NCBI GenBank assembly: GCA_016931995.1
Contig: JAFGDS010000093.1
Span: 1-64,000, forward strand
Direction of reading: 5' to 3'
From: Pirellulales bacterium
GTDB taxonomy: Bacteria > Planctomycetota > Planctomycetia > Pirellulales > Thermoguttaceae
Length of the DNA stretch: 64,000 nucleotides
In this document: positions 27,131 to 36,114 of the stretch, in pieces
Position numbering within the stretch: position 1 is the first letter of the stretch
Layout of the letters: the number at the start of each line of letters is the position of its first letter
Program-made: the position numbers and the translations under genes
Notes under the pieces: generated by a model
The model's input: the letters and a program-made list of their open reading frames with translations, nothing else
The model's database searches: none
What the model was told of the DNA's origin: nothing

Positions 27131-28297
27131 ATGAAAAAGACTCTGATCCTTTGCTTTGTGTCGGTGATGCTCGGCGCCGCCGTCACGGCGACGTGGAGAG
27201 GGCCGATCCAGACGCTTCCGGCGGCCGTGGCCCAGGACGTGGCGGTCCCGGCGGCGCCCAGCCGCGCGGCGGCCACGGCTCAGCCGCTTGGCGAGGACCT
27301 GCTCACGCCCGAGGAGCGGGTGAACGTGGCCGTCTACGAAAACGTCAACCGCAGCGTGGTCAACATCACCACCCGGACCATCCACGAAGGCCGGATGTTC
27401 CTGTTCGATATGCCCGAAGGCCGGGGCGAAGGCAGCGGGATCGTCATCGACCGCAAGGGACGCATCCTGACCAACTTCCACGTGATCGACGGCGCGCGCG
27501 ACGTGCAGGTCACGCTCTTCGACGGCAAGACGCACGAAGCCAAGCTGGTGGGCATCGACCCGCCGACCGACGTGGCCGTTATCCAGATCGACGCCCCGGC
27601 CGAATCGCTCTTTCCGGTGACGTTTGGCAACTCAACGGGCCTGCGCGTGGGCCAGCGGGTGTTCGCGATCGGCAATCCGTTCGGGTTTGAACGGACGCTG
27701 ACCACGGGCATCATCTCGAGCTTGAACCGGTCGATTCCCGCGCGCCGCGGCGATCGTAAAATCAAGTCGCTCATTCAGATCGACGCGGCGATCAATCCGG
27801 GCAATTCGGGCGGGCCGCTCTTGGACAGCCGAGGGCGAATGATCGGCATGAACACGGCGATCGCCAGCCGCACCGGCGAGTCGGCCGGCGTGGGCTTCGC
27901 CATCCCCGTGAACACGATCGGTCGCGTGATGCCGCAACTGATCGAGCACGGCCGCGTGGTCCGGGCGGATATCGGGATCCTGACCGTGTACCAGATGCGG
28001 CAGGGGCTTTTGGTCAAGGATCTCGAGCCCGGCGGCCCGGCGGAGCAAGCCGGCCTGCGCGGCCCACAGGTCGTCCGACGCCGCAAGCAGCAGGGTCCGA
28101 TCGTGTACGAGTATCAGACGCTCGACCGCTCGGCGGCCGACTTGATCGTCGCCATCGACGGCCAGAAAATCGCGGACGCCGACGAGCTTCTCACGCAAGT
28201 GGAGAGCAAGCAGCCCGGCGACGAGGTCGTGCTTACCATCATCCGCGGCGGCCGCGAGATGAAAGTTCCGGTGCGGCTGAGCGCGGACGAGGAGTAG
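27131..28297 (+). CDS. HtrA/DegP-like serine protease with one PDZ domain
   Basis: 388 residues from the ATG at 27131. A signal or anchor covers residues 4-22. The trypsin-like domain has the triad H117 (TNFHVID), D147 (PTDVAVIQ) and S226 (NPGNSGGPL). The PDZ domain (about 280-380) is split by an insertion rich in Arg and Gln (VVRRRKQQGPIVYEYQ) between its first and last strands. Such proteases remove misfolded periplasmic proteins and can act in sigmaE-type signalling. It is close to DegS in size because it has a single PDZ. It faces away from the ctpA operon, so two periplasmic proteases share this region. Confidence 0.92.
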   Translation: MKKTLILCFVSVMLGAAVTATWRGPIQTLPAAVAQDVAVPAAPSRAAATAQPLGEDLLTPEERVNVAVYENVNRSVVNITTRTIHEGRMFLFDMPEGRGEGSGIVIDRKGRILTNFHVIDGARDVQVTLFDGKTHEAKLVGIDPPTDVAVIQIDAPAESLFPVTFGNSTGLRVGQRVFAIGNPFGFERTLTTGIISSLNRSIPARRGDRKIKSLIQIDAAINPGNSGGPLLDSRGRMIGMNTAIASRTGESAGVGFAIPVNTIGRVMPQLIEHGRVVRADIGILTVYQMRQGLLVKDLEPGGPAEQAGLRGPQVVRRRKQQGPIVYEYQTLDRSAADLIVAIDGQKIADADELLTQVESKQPGDEVVLTIIRGGREMKVPVRLSADEE

Positions 28298-28299
28298 CC

Positions 28300-29367
28300 T
28301 CACTTCCGCCGCGCGTCGAGCAGCTCGGCGCGGACTTCTTCCTTGGTCGCCGGGTCGCGGATCTCGTCGGCCACGAGGGTTTTTCGCAGGGAATCGACGT
28401 CCGGGACCAGGGCTAGGTGGGGACGGATCACCTCGAGGAACAGATCGAAATCGCGGCGGCTGTAGGCGTAGTTCACGCCGGCCAACGACACGTAGCGCAC
28501 CCGCTGGCGCATGGCCTTCCGCAAAAACGTCACCGTCTCGTGGAAATAGAGGAACAGGTGCGCCGGTCCGCCCAGCACGGCTTCGCACGGGTTGATTTGC
28601 ACCATCATGTTCCGCGCGCCTATCTCGCGGAACGCCTCGACCTGATCCACGTTCAGGTAGTGGCTGACGATCGTGCCGGGGTATTGGCTTAGAAGCCAGC
28701 GGTGCAGCGGCTGCGGCTGGCGCCACTTGCCGCCGATGGAATCGACGTAGACGAGCACTTGGGGATTGACCTCGCGGCTCGCCTCGAAGAAGGCCTCGAG
28801 TTCGGCGGCGATGTCGGGATTGTTCCCGAACGCGCCGAACCACTCGATGCTCAGCTTGATGATATCCGCCCGGCGGGTCTTGGGCACGCTCGGGCCGATC
28901 CATGTCGCCAGCCACGCGGCGAAATGCTCCTTGTCGCGGGGTTTGGGCAGGCCCACCGGCTCGACGGAAACCATCAGCCCTCGCCGGTGCGCGTACTCGA
29001 CAATCTCGAAGTACGTCCCAGCCAGCTCGGGGTTGAGCCCCGTCGGCGTGAAGAGCCGCCCTTGGGCCGTGCGGGTGTCGTCGCCCAGGCAGAAGACGTT
29101 GAAGGCCCCCAGCGCCACCGCCTCGTCCACCCAGCACTTCATGCGCGCCGCGTCCCAAACGAACATCTCGTAGCGCGGATAAAGCATGAACGAGTGGCAG
29201 CGCCCCTTGGTCAGATAGAGCTTGTTGAACTCCTGGTACACCTCCGGCCCGACCGGATCGGCCCACACCTGGAATTCGGAGAGCACAACGAATTTGTCTG
29301 GCGCGGCGGGATCGGCGGCGGACGAAGCCGCGACCAAGACGAAGGGCAACACAAGGGCGTGGATCAC
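28300..29367 (-). CDS. Secreted protein of unknown function, TIM-barrel-like
   Basis: 355 residues with a clear signal peptide (MIHALVLPFVLVAASSAAD, cleavage near 19). The mature part alternates strands and helices in a way that suggests a (beta/alpha)8 glycosidase-like fold: FVVLSEFQVWADP, GAFNVFCLGDDTRT, GLMVSVEPVG, IIKLSIEWFGAFG and VLVYVDSIGG. IEWFGAFGNN and MVQINPCEAV hold acidic residues that could be catalytic, but I cannot name a family. It is convergent with htrA, with two bases between the stops. Confidence 0.6.
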   Translation of the reverse strand: MIHALVLPFVLVAASSAADPAAPDKFVVLSEFQVWADPVGPEVYQEFNKLYLTKGRCHSFMLYPRYEMFVWDAARMKCWVDEAVALGAFNVFCLGDDTRTAQGRLFTPTGLNPELAGTYFEIVEYAHRRGLMVSVEPVGLPKPRDKEHFAAWLATWIGPSVPKTRRADIIKLSIEWFGAFGNNPDIAAELEAFFEASREVNPQVLVYVDSIGGKWRQPQPLHRWLLSQYPGTIVSHYLNVDQVEAFREIGARNMMVQINPCEAVLGGPAHLFLYFHETVTFLRKAMRQRVRYVSLAGVNYAYSRRDFDLFLEVIRPHLALVPDVDSLRKTLVADEIRDPATKEEVRAELLDARRK

Positions 29368-29461
29368 GGTGGGATGCTCCTGGGAAGAACGTAAGACGTC
29401 AGCCGTTTCGAAGGGCCGCGGCGGAACCTTTAGAGCCCATCACGGATAAGCGTAGTGCCTT

Positions 29462-29542
29462 GGGTGCCATGCCCACGCTTGCCGTGGACATGTTTTCCCG
29501 AGAAACGCCATGCATGGCCACGCGAGCGTGGCCATGGCACCC
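29462..29542. repeat. Imperfect palindrome (GGGTGCCATG family) in a 406-base gap
   Basis: Arms 29462-29491 and 29509-29542 are imperfect inverted copies starting GGGTGCCATG and ending CATGGCACCC, with internal CCACGCTTGCCGTGG and CCACGCGAGCGTGG hairpins. A weaker relative is at 53012-53095. The rest of the gap 29368-29773 shows no gene. Confidence 0.65.
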
Positions 29543-29773
29543 GCCACGATTTCGCGAGACGCGCTCATAACAACAATGTATTATCTCCCTTGGGAACGGC
29601 GCCACGCAAGCCGGCCTTGCGCCCCGTCGGCGCGTTTCACCGACGAGAACGGCCGGACGGCGAGGGCCAAGAAACGATCAAGCGGTCCACCCGCTGGTTG
29701 CTCGGGGGACCGCTTGCTCTTCGCAAAGGAAACGGCGTTGGGCCGTGTTCTCGTTTGGGGAGTGTGTCCCGCG

Positions 29774-30286
29774 TTATTTGCACGCGGCGCAGGCGGGCTC
29801 GCAGCAAGCCGGCTCGCAGCAGCAAGGATCGCAGCAGACCGGGCGGCAGCAACGGAGCTTGGCCAACAGGCCACGCAGCAGACCGCAACGCGGCGGGCAG
29901 CAGCAAGGATCGCAGCACGGCTCGCAGCAAGCGGGCTCGCAGGCCGCCGGCTCGCAGGCCTTCGGGGCTTCGCAAGCAGGCTCGCAAGCCTTGGGCGCTT
30001 CGCAGCAGGCAGGCTCGCAGCAGCAAGGCTCGCAGCAGCACGGCTCGCAGCAGCGGAGCTTCGCGAACAGACCGCGAAGCAGGCCGCATCGCGGCGCGCA
30101 GCAGCAAGGATCGCAGCACGGCTCGCAGCAGGCGGGCTCGCAGCAGGCAGGCTCGCAACAAGCGGGCTCGCAGCAGGCGGGCGCACAGCAGCGATTGCGG
30201 AACAGGCCGGCGTCCGCGGTCGACGCGCCGAGGACAACGACCACCGCCAGGGCAGCCATCACCGGCAGAAGGAAACGACGGTTCAT
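29774..30286 (-). CDS. Secreted Cys-rich CCEP-repeat protein
   Basis: 170 residues, preceded by AAGGAG seven to eight bases from the ATG. The signal peptide is MNRRFLLPVMAALAVVVVLG (cleavage after ADA near 26). The mature part is almost half Cys: tandem CCEPA units, CCDPCC clusters and two copies of the helix CGLLRGLLAKLRCC (or LFAKLRCC) that mark an internal duplication of about 70 residues. An EAPKACEPA stretch separates the halves. This composition is typical of planctomycete proteins seen in many genomes without a known role. The Cys pairs suggest a disulfide-crosslinked wall component or metal binder. I am confident it is real because frame, signal and start agree. Confidence 0.82.
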   Translation of the reverse strand: MNRRFLLPVMAALAVVVVLGASTADAGLFRNRCCAPACCEPACCEPACCEPACCEPCCDPCCCAPRCGLLRGLFAKLRCCEPCCCEPCCCEPACCEAPKACEPACEAPKACEPAACEPACCEPCCDPCCCPPRCGLLRGLLAKLRCCRPVCCDPCCCEPACCEPACAACK

Positions 30287-30680
30287 GGGAGGTACTCCTT
30301 TAGAAGAACCAAAGGGGACACACGAAAGCCGTGTGACTGGGAATTCCTACGTGGACCCTAGGGTCTGCTATCGTCGTCCATACCATGTGCCTTTTAGCCA
30401 GACCGCCCTCGCTCGCCAGAGTTCGCAGAACCCGAATCTGGCTGTATCGTTAATTCCGTTTTTGCCGGCCATGATCGCGAAGAGCGCGCAATTCCCGCCA
30501 ATATCCCTTTTTGTGACATATAGTTGCGCGTCGGCCGGCTTTCGCGGCCGGCTGGGCAAAAAACGGGGCCTTTACGGCCGACGACAATACCGCCCCTCGC
30601 CGGGAAGCCCGCCAACGGGTATTCCCCCAAGGGGCATATCCCCATGCACGGCGGCTCGCGCCGAAGGATGAAGGTCAACG
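30287..30680. other. Intergenic region between divergent genes
   Basis: This lies between the Cys-rich gene (leftward) and the Hpt gene (rightward) and should carry both promoters. AT content is higher near 30440-30530 (TATCGTTAATTCCG, ATATCCCTTTTTG). I see no gene, hairpin or clear promoter pair. Confidence 0.4.
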
Positions 30681-31013
30681 ATGAGCCAGAACTCGATGAC
30701 GCCCGAAGTGCTCTACTCCGATCTCGCCACCGACCCGGATCTGGGCGAGCTGGTCGAGATGTTCGTCGACGAGATGCCCGACCGCGTGGCCAACATCCAA
30801 AACTTGCTCGGCGCGAAGGACTGGGAAGAACTCCGCCGGGCCGCGCACCAGCTCAAGGGCGCCGCCGGCAGCTACGGCTTCGTCCCCATTGGCCCGTCGG
30901 CCGCCGCCCTGGAAGAGTCGCTGCGCAACGCCGAGCCGGAAGAGCGGATCCGCCAAGCCGTGGCCGAGCTGTGCGACCTGTGCAACCGGGTCCGCGCCGG
31001 CGCGCCGGAGTGA
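30681..31013 (+). CDS. Histidine phosphotransfer (Hpt) domain protein
   Basis: 110 residues, the whole of which is one Hpt domain. The phospho-accepting His is H56 in AAHQLKGAAGSYGF, the family signature. Flanking helices are LVEMFVDEMPDRVANIQNLL and QAVAELCDLCNRVRAG. It would relay phosphate between a hybrid kinase and a response regulator, or act as a monodomain relay; neither partner is close. A perfect hairpin follows at 31031. The next gene begins 113 bases downstream. Confidence 0.88.
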   Translation: MSQNSMTPEVLYSDLATDPDLGELVEMFVDEMPDRVANIQNLLGAKDWEELRRAAHQLKGAAGSYGFVPIGPSAAALEESLRNAEPEERIRQAVAELCDLCNRVRAGAPE

Positions 31014-31030
31014 TCGACTCGCATCATCCC

Positions 31031-31055
31031 TCCCCTCTCCCGTTGGGAGAGGGGA
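31031..31055. repeat. CCCCTCTCCC palindrome
   Basis: A perfect 11-base inverted repeat (TCCCCTCTCCC / GGGAGAGGGGA) around GTT, 17 bases after the Hpt stop. It is the same element type as 4961. There is no T-tract. Confidence 0.7.
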
Positions 31056-31125
31056 CTCCGATCGCCCGCTGTCGGCACACGTTCACCCCGTTGCTTCCCG
31101 TCGGTCCGGCGTCAACAATTTCCTG

Positions 31126-32280
31126 ATGGACTCCATCTACCTCGACCACAACGCCACGACGCCGCTTGACCCTGAAGTGGCCCAGGCCATGGCCGAGGCG
31201 GCGCGGCGTTGGCCGGGCAATCCGGCCTCAGGACATCAACCCGGCCGCGAAGCCCGCCGAGCGCTGGAGGAGGCGCGCCGTGGCATCGCCGAACTCCTGG
31301 GGGCCGACCTCGACGCGGCCCGGCCCGACCGACTCGTGCTCACCAGCGGGGGCACCGAGGCCAACAACCTGGCCATCTTCGGCATCGCCCGCGCGACCCA
31401 GCGGCCGGGACACGTCCTCCTCTCCGGCATCGAACATTCCTCCGTTATCCGCCCAGCCGAACGCCTGCTCGATGAAGGCTGGCAGGTGGATTTGCTCGGC
31501 GCGGGGCGCAACGGCGTTGTTCGGGCCGAGCGACTTGGCAAGTTGCTGCGCCACGACACGCGGCTGGTCTGCGTGCTGTTGGCCAATCACGAGACGGGCG
31601 TGATCCAGCCGATCGAGGAACTGGCCGCCGCGTGCAGCGCCGCCGGCGTGCCGCTGTTGGTGGACGCCGTGCAAGCGGTCGGCAAATACCCGGTCCACTT
31701 CCGCCGGCTCGGCGCCGCGACCATGAGCGTGGGCGCGCACAAGTTCCACGGGCCGGCGGGCGCCGGGGCTCTTGTGATCCGCCACGGACTGCGCATCGAG
31801 CCGGCGATCGTCGGTGGACATCAACAGGATGGCTTGCGCGGCGGCACGGAGTCGGTGGTCCTGGCCGTGGGCACGTTCGCGGCGCTACGGCTCGCGCAGG
31901 CGAATCTCGACGCGGCGACCGCGCGGATGAGCCACCTTCGCGATCGATTCGAGCAGGGGCTCTTGGCAGTGCTGAGCGAGGCGCGGATTCACGGGCAGGA
32001 CGCAGCGCGCTTGCCGCAAACGTCGAGCGTGGCCGTGCCGGGCATCGACGCCCCGATCCTCTTCACCGCGCTGGACGTGGCCGGCGTCGCGTGTTCCGTG
32101 GGCTCGGCCTGCGGGAGCGGATCGAGCGAACTGTCGCCGACGCTCCTGGCCATGGGCGTGCCCCGCGAGTTGGCCGCCAGCTCCTTGCGATTCAGCCTGG
32201 GCACAACAACCACCGAAGCCGACGTGGACGAAGCCCTCGCGCGGATCGTCCGCGTCGTTCGGCAGTTGAAGGGAACGTAG
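31126..32280 (+). CDS. Cysteine desulfurase (NifS/IscS family)
   Basis: 384 residues from the ATG at 31126 (MDSIYLDHNATTPLD). This class V PLP enzyme has SGGTEANNLAI near 72, and HE near 155 that contacts PLP. The PLP lysine is K206 in SVGAHKFHGPAGAG. The persulfide Cys is C329 in GSACGSGSSE. It removes sulfur from cysteine for Fe-S clusters or thiolated tRNA. The loop around C329 is of the long NifS/IscS type. No IscU or IscA gene is adjacent, so the acceptor is unclear. Upstream starts would give an Arg-rich extension and are rejected. Confidence 0.93.
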   Translation: MDSIYLDHNATTPLDPEVAQAMAEAARRWPGNPASGHQPGREARRALEEARRGIAELLGADLDAARPDRLVLTSGGTEANNLAIFGIARATQRPGHVLLSGIEHSSVIRPAERLLDEGWQVDLLGAGRNGVVRAERLGKLLRHDTRLVCVLLANHETGVIQPIEELAAACSAAGVPLLVDAVQAVGKYPVHFRRLGAATMSVGAHKFHGPAGAGALVIRHGLRIEPAIVGGHQQDGLRGGTESVVLAVGTFAALRLAQANLDAATARMSHLRDRFEQGLLAVLSEARIHGQDAARLPQTSSVAVPGIDAPILFTALDVAGVACSVGSACGSGSSELSPTLLAMGVPRELAASSLRFSLGTTTTEADVDEALARIVRVVRQLKGT

Positions 32281-32345
32281 CGGTTCCATGGACCTCAATT
32301 GGTTGGTTCAGCCCACCGAAAACCGGCGCGACCTCGACCCATTCT

Positions 32346-32996
32346 TCAAAGCATGTCGGTGTATGGCGAGCGGTCGACGATTATTTCGTCCCTGCCTGGA
32401 TTGTGCTCGACATACCGCTTAAATGGGCGACACCTTTCTTGTGCAATCGCAAACAGGTGACCTAGTGCGATGTCGTCGGCAAACACGTCCATCCACTCAA
32501 TTCCATTGGATGCCGAGAAGCAGAAGGCGGTCGAACCGGCGGCAGCAACAGCCTGGGCATACCGAATCGCCGACATCGGCGTACCTTTTCTCATTTGATG
32601 AAGTGACGACCACACGTGCGGCCCCGAACACCAATAGAAAAGGCTGCCGATGTCCTCCTCCGTCACGGCGGTCGCCAATACAATCGCGCCTCTTTCCCAA
32701 GTGCCGGTGTTCCAGAATCTCTCGTGCCCTTTGACGACTTCACGGGAGAGGTCCGCCTCGATATGCCCCCGCTTACGCTTACCAAGGCTCAGCACCTCAT
32801 CGCACAGCACACTCGTGTTGTCCCAGCCGTATATCCGCATCTCATGCGTTTGCGCGATCAAGGGCTCGATCACCAAACGGTGCGGTGGCAATCGCTTTCG
32901 GGTATCCACTCCGTGCGGGCACTGCGGATACACGCTCACGAAGAACGAACCATTCCTCTTCAGCGTCTCCAGAACGTCGGAATCCACATCTGTCAT
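32346..32996 (-). CDS. Hypothetical protein, 216 residues
   Basis: The ATG at 32996 begins a single open frame of less GC-rich codons than its neighbours. No signal peptide or membrane segment is seen. Motifs include SVYPQCPHG, MRIYGWDNTSVL, GSLFYWCSGPHVWSSL and FSASNGIEWMDVFADD. Trp, Cys and His are frequent, as in compact enzymes or immunity proteins, but I recognise no family. The gene stands alone between two GC-rich genes and may be acquired. The Shine-Dalgarno is weak. Confidence 0.6.
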   Translation of the reverse strand: MTDVDSDVLETLKRNGSFFVSVYPQCPHGVDTRKRLPPHRLVIEPLIAQTHEMRIYGWDNTSVLCDEVLSLGKRKRGHIEADLSREVVKGHERFWNTGTWERGAIVLATAVTEEDIGSLFYWCSGPHVWSSLHQMRKGTPMSAIRYAQAVAAAGSTAFCFSASNGIEWMDVFADDIALGHLFAIAQERCRPFKRYVEHNPGRDEIIVDRSPYTDML

Positions 32997-33477
32997 TTAT
33001 CTCTACCCATGTCGTCGATGGTCGCCGTTGGTCGCTCCGACTCTTCGGAATCCTCGCACACTTCATTCAGGTCCCCCATTTCGTGTCCCCACGGTTAGAT
33101 CGGCCCGACAGAACCGCTCGCGTCTGACCGGGGCAGCAACACGAGTTCATCTCGGCACCGTTGGCGCGGATAGCAACGGGGTTCAGAGTCACGTACGGCG
33201 CCCGCAAAGCGTGCCACCGAGAACAAGAAAATCCTACCGAAAAGAAGGGCCCCCGGCTGGCGCCGTTGCGAGTCGTTGGCGGGATTCGAGATTAGATGGT
33301 GGGAGGAGTTTTTGCGGGAAGGACGCGCCCGACCGCGGGAGGCCGGCACGCCCTAACTTCTTCTTCTACCTTTCCCTCGATCGGCGCCAGCGTTGGGGGG
33401 CCTTCGGCATGAAGCGTCACCTCCTCGGTTTTGGGTCTTGAGGCTGACGAGAAACGGCCGCCGGGATCAAGCGGGTT
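32997..33477. other. Non-coding stretch with no recognised feature
   Basis: Only short frames without family resemblance occur here. The codon pattern is poor on both strands. It may include the promoter of the leftward hypothetical gene and old, decayed coding sequence. Confidence 0.4.
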
Positions 33478-34416
33478 TCACCCGGCCGACCGGAGATACT
33501 CTCCACGGATTTCGCCCACGGGGGGGCATATTAACGATACGAGCACCAGGCGATGCCGGTTCGCGAAATCGACCGCGTCGGGCTGCTCGAGCACGATGGT
33601 TCGCTCGGCCTCGACGGCCAGCACGCGTCCGCCCGCGGCAATCATGGTTTGCAGCGTGCGCATGCCCACCGTGGGCACGTCGAACCGCATGTCCTGACGG
33701 GGTTTGGCCACTTTGATCACGGTGAACCCTCCGCCGCGGCACAGCGCGCCCGCCCGCTGGATGCACTGGTCCGTGCCCTCGACCGCTTCGACGGCGATCA
33801 CCGCTTGATCTTTGACGACGACGCTTTGGCCGATGTCCAGATCGCCCATCCGCTTGGCCACGTCCCAGCCGAATTCGACGTCGCGCCACTGCGCGGCCGA
33901 GGGGCTCAGCCGCGTGAGCAGGCCCTCGCCGACCAGAAGCTCCGGGGCGTAGTCCGTCGCGGGTCCAAAATGGATGCCGTGCGCGGCGAACAATTCCACC
34001 AGCGCGCCCAAGAGCGAATCGTCGCGGCAGTCCTTGCGGCGCGTGACGAAATGGGGCACGAACGCGCGGATGGCGGTCAGGTCGGGCAGGTGCTTGATCC
34101 ACCGCCACGGTTGATACAGGGCCGTCTTGTGGATCTTGCCGGCCATCGTGGCCTCGGTCACGCCGTGCCGCTGGAAGTAGCGGATCGCGCGACCCAGCTT
34201 GCACAGGCCGACCCACTCGAAATGATCGCAAACCGCGTCGAGCCCCGGCTCGGCGTGTCCGCTCACGCCCAGGGCGTACACCTCGGCGCCTTGCCGACGG
34301 AGGCTTTCGGCGACGATCCGCGGATAGCGTCCCCACCCGGCCAGGAGGCCCACGCGCCGCGGCGGCCCCGCGCGGCCGGCGTCCAGGGGCGTCGTGTTGC
34401 GGGGAATGTTGGACAC
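33478..34416 (-). CDS. lpxI: UDP-2,3-diacylglucosamine pyrophosphatase LpxI
   Basis: 312 residues, matching the LpxI (DUF1009) family in length. The N-terminal domain has VGLLAGWGRYPRIVAE and the middle has MAGKIHKTALYQPW. The C-terminal domain shows FGWDVAKRMGDLDIGQSVVV, then EAVEGTDQCIQRAG and GGFTVIKVAKPRQDMRFD, all conserved in LpxI. It hydrolyses UDP-2,3-diacylglucosamine to lipid X in lipid A synthesis. It follows lpxD by one base and so is co-transcribed and probably translationally coupled. Confidence 0.9.
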   Translation of the reverse strand: MSNIPRNTTPLDAGRAGPPRRVGLLAGWGRYPRIVAESLRRQGAEVYALGVSGHAEPGLDAVCDHFEWVGLCKLGRAIRYFQRHGVTEATMAGKIHKTALYQPWRWIKHLPDLTAIRAFVPHFVTRRKDCRDDSLLGALVELFAAHGIHFGPATDYAPELLVGEGLLTRLSPSAAQWRDVEFGWDVAKRMGDLDIGQSVVVKDQAVIAVEAVEGTDQCIQRAGALCRGGGFTVIKVAKPRQDMRFDVPTVGMRTLQTMIAAGGRVLAVEAERTIVLEQPDAVDFANRHRLVLVSLICPPVGEIRGEYLRSAG

Positions 34417-34417
34417 G

Positions 34418-35491
34418 TTACGCGGCCTTCTGATCCGGGGTTTCGTTGGGTGCGTCCGCGTCCTGCTGCCGGACGAGCCGCTCGACCAGGCGTTGAAGCT
34501 GGCGGAGCTCGCGGCGCATCTCGGGCAGCTTGGCGAACGCGGCTTGTTTGACTTTTTGTTCTCGTTCGGGCGTAGCGGGAATGCCGATCATCCGCTGTCC
34601 TTCGGCCACGTCGTTGGTGATGCCGGCCATCGCGCCCAAGACGGCGCCCGTGCCAATGTGGACGTGGTCGCGGACGCCGACCTGGCCCGCCATCACGACG
34701 TAATCGCCCGTGCTTGTGCTGCCGGCAACGCCTACCTGCGAGCAGAGCATGTTGTGGCGTCCGATGCGGCAGTTGTGGGCGATCATCACGAGGTCGTCGA
34801 TTTTGGTGCCTTCGCCGACCATGGTGGGCCCGTAGGTGCCGCGGTCGATCGTCGAGCCGGCGCCCACCTCGACATCGGCGCCGAGGATGACGTTGCCCAA
34901 CTGGGCGGAAAGCACGTGCCGTCCCTCGACCTGGCAGTAGCCGAATCCGTAGGCCCCCAGCACGGCGCCGGCGTGGATGATGCACCGCGCGCCGACGATC
35001 GTGTCTTCGTAGAGCACGGCGTTGGGGAAGATGGTCACGTCGCGGCCGATCTTCGCGCCGGCCATGACGTGCACGCCCGCGTGAATCGTCGAGCCGGCGC
35101 CGATGTACACGTCGTCGCCGATGGTGGCGTACGGATGGATCTCGACGTTGGCCTCGAGCTTGGCGGTGGGGCTGATCGAGGCCAAGGGGCTCACGCCCGA
35201 GCGGGCCCGCTGACGCGGCGGGTTGAAGTGCTTGAGGATCGTGGCGAACGCGCAGTGGACGTCGTCCACCTGGATGGTGGGCACTCCGTCCGGCACGGTC
35301 TCGCGCGAGGCCACCACGGCCGACGCCCGGCTGGCCGACACGCTGTAATGCCGATTGGCGCAGTCGTCCATCAGCGTGATTTGTCCGGGCACGGCGTTGC
35401 ACAAGGGCGCGGCCCCGTAGATCACGAGGTCGCCGTCGCCCACGAGCCGCCCTTCGACCAGCGCGGCCAGTTCAGCGAGAGTCGCTTGCAT
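34418..35491 (-). CDS. lpxD: UDP-3-O-acylglucosamine N-acyltransferase LpxD
   Basis: 357 residues from the ATG at 35491 (MQATLAELAALVEGRLVGDG). A longer frame to 35581 would begin in a repeat and is rejected. The N-terminal UDP-binding domain includes GQITLMDDC. Left-handed helix hexapeptide repeats run from about 100 to 300 (ATIGDDVYIGAGSTI, HAGVHVMAGAKIGRDV). The catalytic His region reads KIDDLVMIAHNCRIGRHN. A coiled C-terminal helix follows. It adds the second acyl chain to the glucosamine precursor of lipid A. With lpxI next to it, this shows an outer membrane with lipid A-like molecules. Confidence 0.93.
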   Translation of the reverse strand: MQATLAELAALVEGRLVGDGDLVIYGAAPLCNAVPGQITLMDDCANRHYSVSASRASAVVASRETVPDGVPTIQVDDVHCAFATILKHFNPPRQRARSGVSPLASISPTAKLEANVEIHPYATIGDDVYIGAGSTIHAGVHVMAGAKIGRDVTIFPNAVLYEDTIVGARCIIHAGAVLGAYGFGYCQVEGRHVLSAQLGNVILGADVEVGAGSTIDRGTYGPTMVGEGTKIDDLVMIAHNCRIGRHNMLCSQVGVAGSTSTGDYVVMAGQVGVRDHVHIGTGAVLGAMAGITNDVAEGQRMIGIPATPEREQKVKQAAFAKLPEMRRELRQLQRLVERLVRQQDADAPNETPDQKAA

Positions 35492-35772
35492 GGGATCGGA
35501 ATCCTTTCCGCGAGAAGAGTCATTCCCTGACCAACCCCAGCCCCCCACCCCCCGCCACGGCGGGAAGGGACTCCGAGGCACCGTAGTCTAGCCCAAGGCG
35601 ACCCGGCGGGACAAGAGCAGAAAAAGGTTTGCCGAGGTGCGGGTACGTTCGTTGTCCATCGGGTTAGGACCTGTTACACTCCCGGGCGGGGTGCCCTCAC
35701 ATCCGTGGCCGAAAGGGTTCCTCCCCGTTGCCGTTGTCCCGCAAACAGGTCGATGCGCAAGGAAACCGCGTC

Positions 35773-36114
35773 ATGAACGTCGCCGTCACAACCACCTTCA
35801 ATTTCGAGGGATATCGCATTACGGAATACAAAGGGGTCGCCCGAGGGATTATCGTGCGGGCGCCCACCATCGCCCAAGGCATTGTTGGCGGGCTGAAGAA
35901 CATCCTGGGCGGGAGAATCGGCGCCTACACCGAGATGTGTGAACAGGCGCGGTCGCAAGCCTATGACCTTCTCGTCCAACACGCCCGCGAGATGGGCGCC
36001 AATGCGATTGTGGGTCTTCGCTACGACGCCTCCGAAGTGGTGAGCAAGGGCTCCGCCACCGAAGTGCTCTGTTACGGAACCGCCGTCGTGATCGAACCCA
36101 TCACCCGCCCGTGA
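35773..36114 (+). CDS. YbjQ/UPF0145 family protein
   Basis: 113 residues from the ATG at 35773. The sequence follows the family closely: TTFNFEGYRITEYKGVARG at the start, then EMCEQARSQAYDLLVQHARE, MGANAIVGLRYDAS and a final VLCYGTAVVIEP. Family members form homopentamers like the heavy-metal-binding YbjQ fold, but their function is not settled. The 3' end overlaps the convergent lipoprotein gene by 14 bases. Confidence 0.85.
   Translation: MNVAVTTTFNFEGYRITEYKGVARGIIVRAPTIAQGIVGGLKNILGGRIGAYTEMCEQARSQAYDLLVQHAREMGANAIVGLRYDASEVVSKGSATEVLCYGTAVVIEPITRP

Noticed and set aside
29790-30190. Short GGCTCGCAGCAGG-type repeats as a CRISPR or satellite
   Set aside because: They encode the CCEPA units of one secreted protein with signal peptide and start site.
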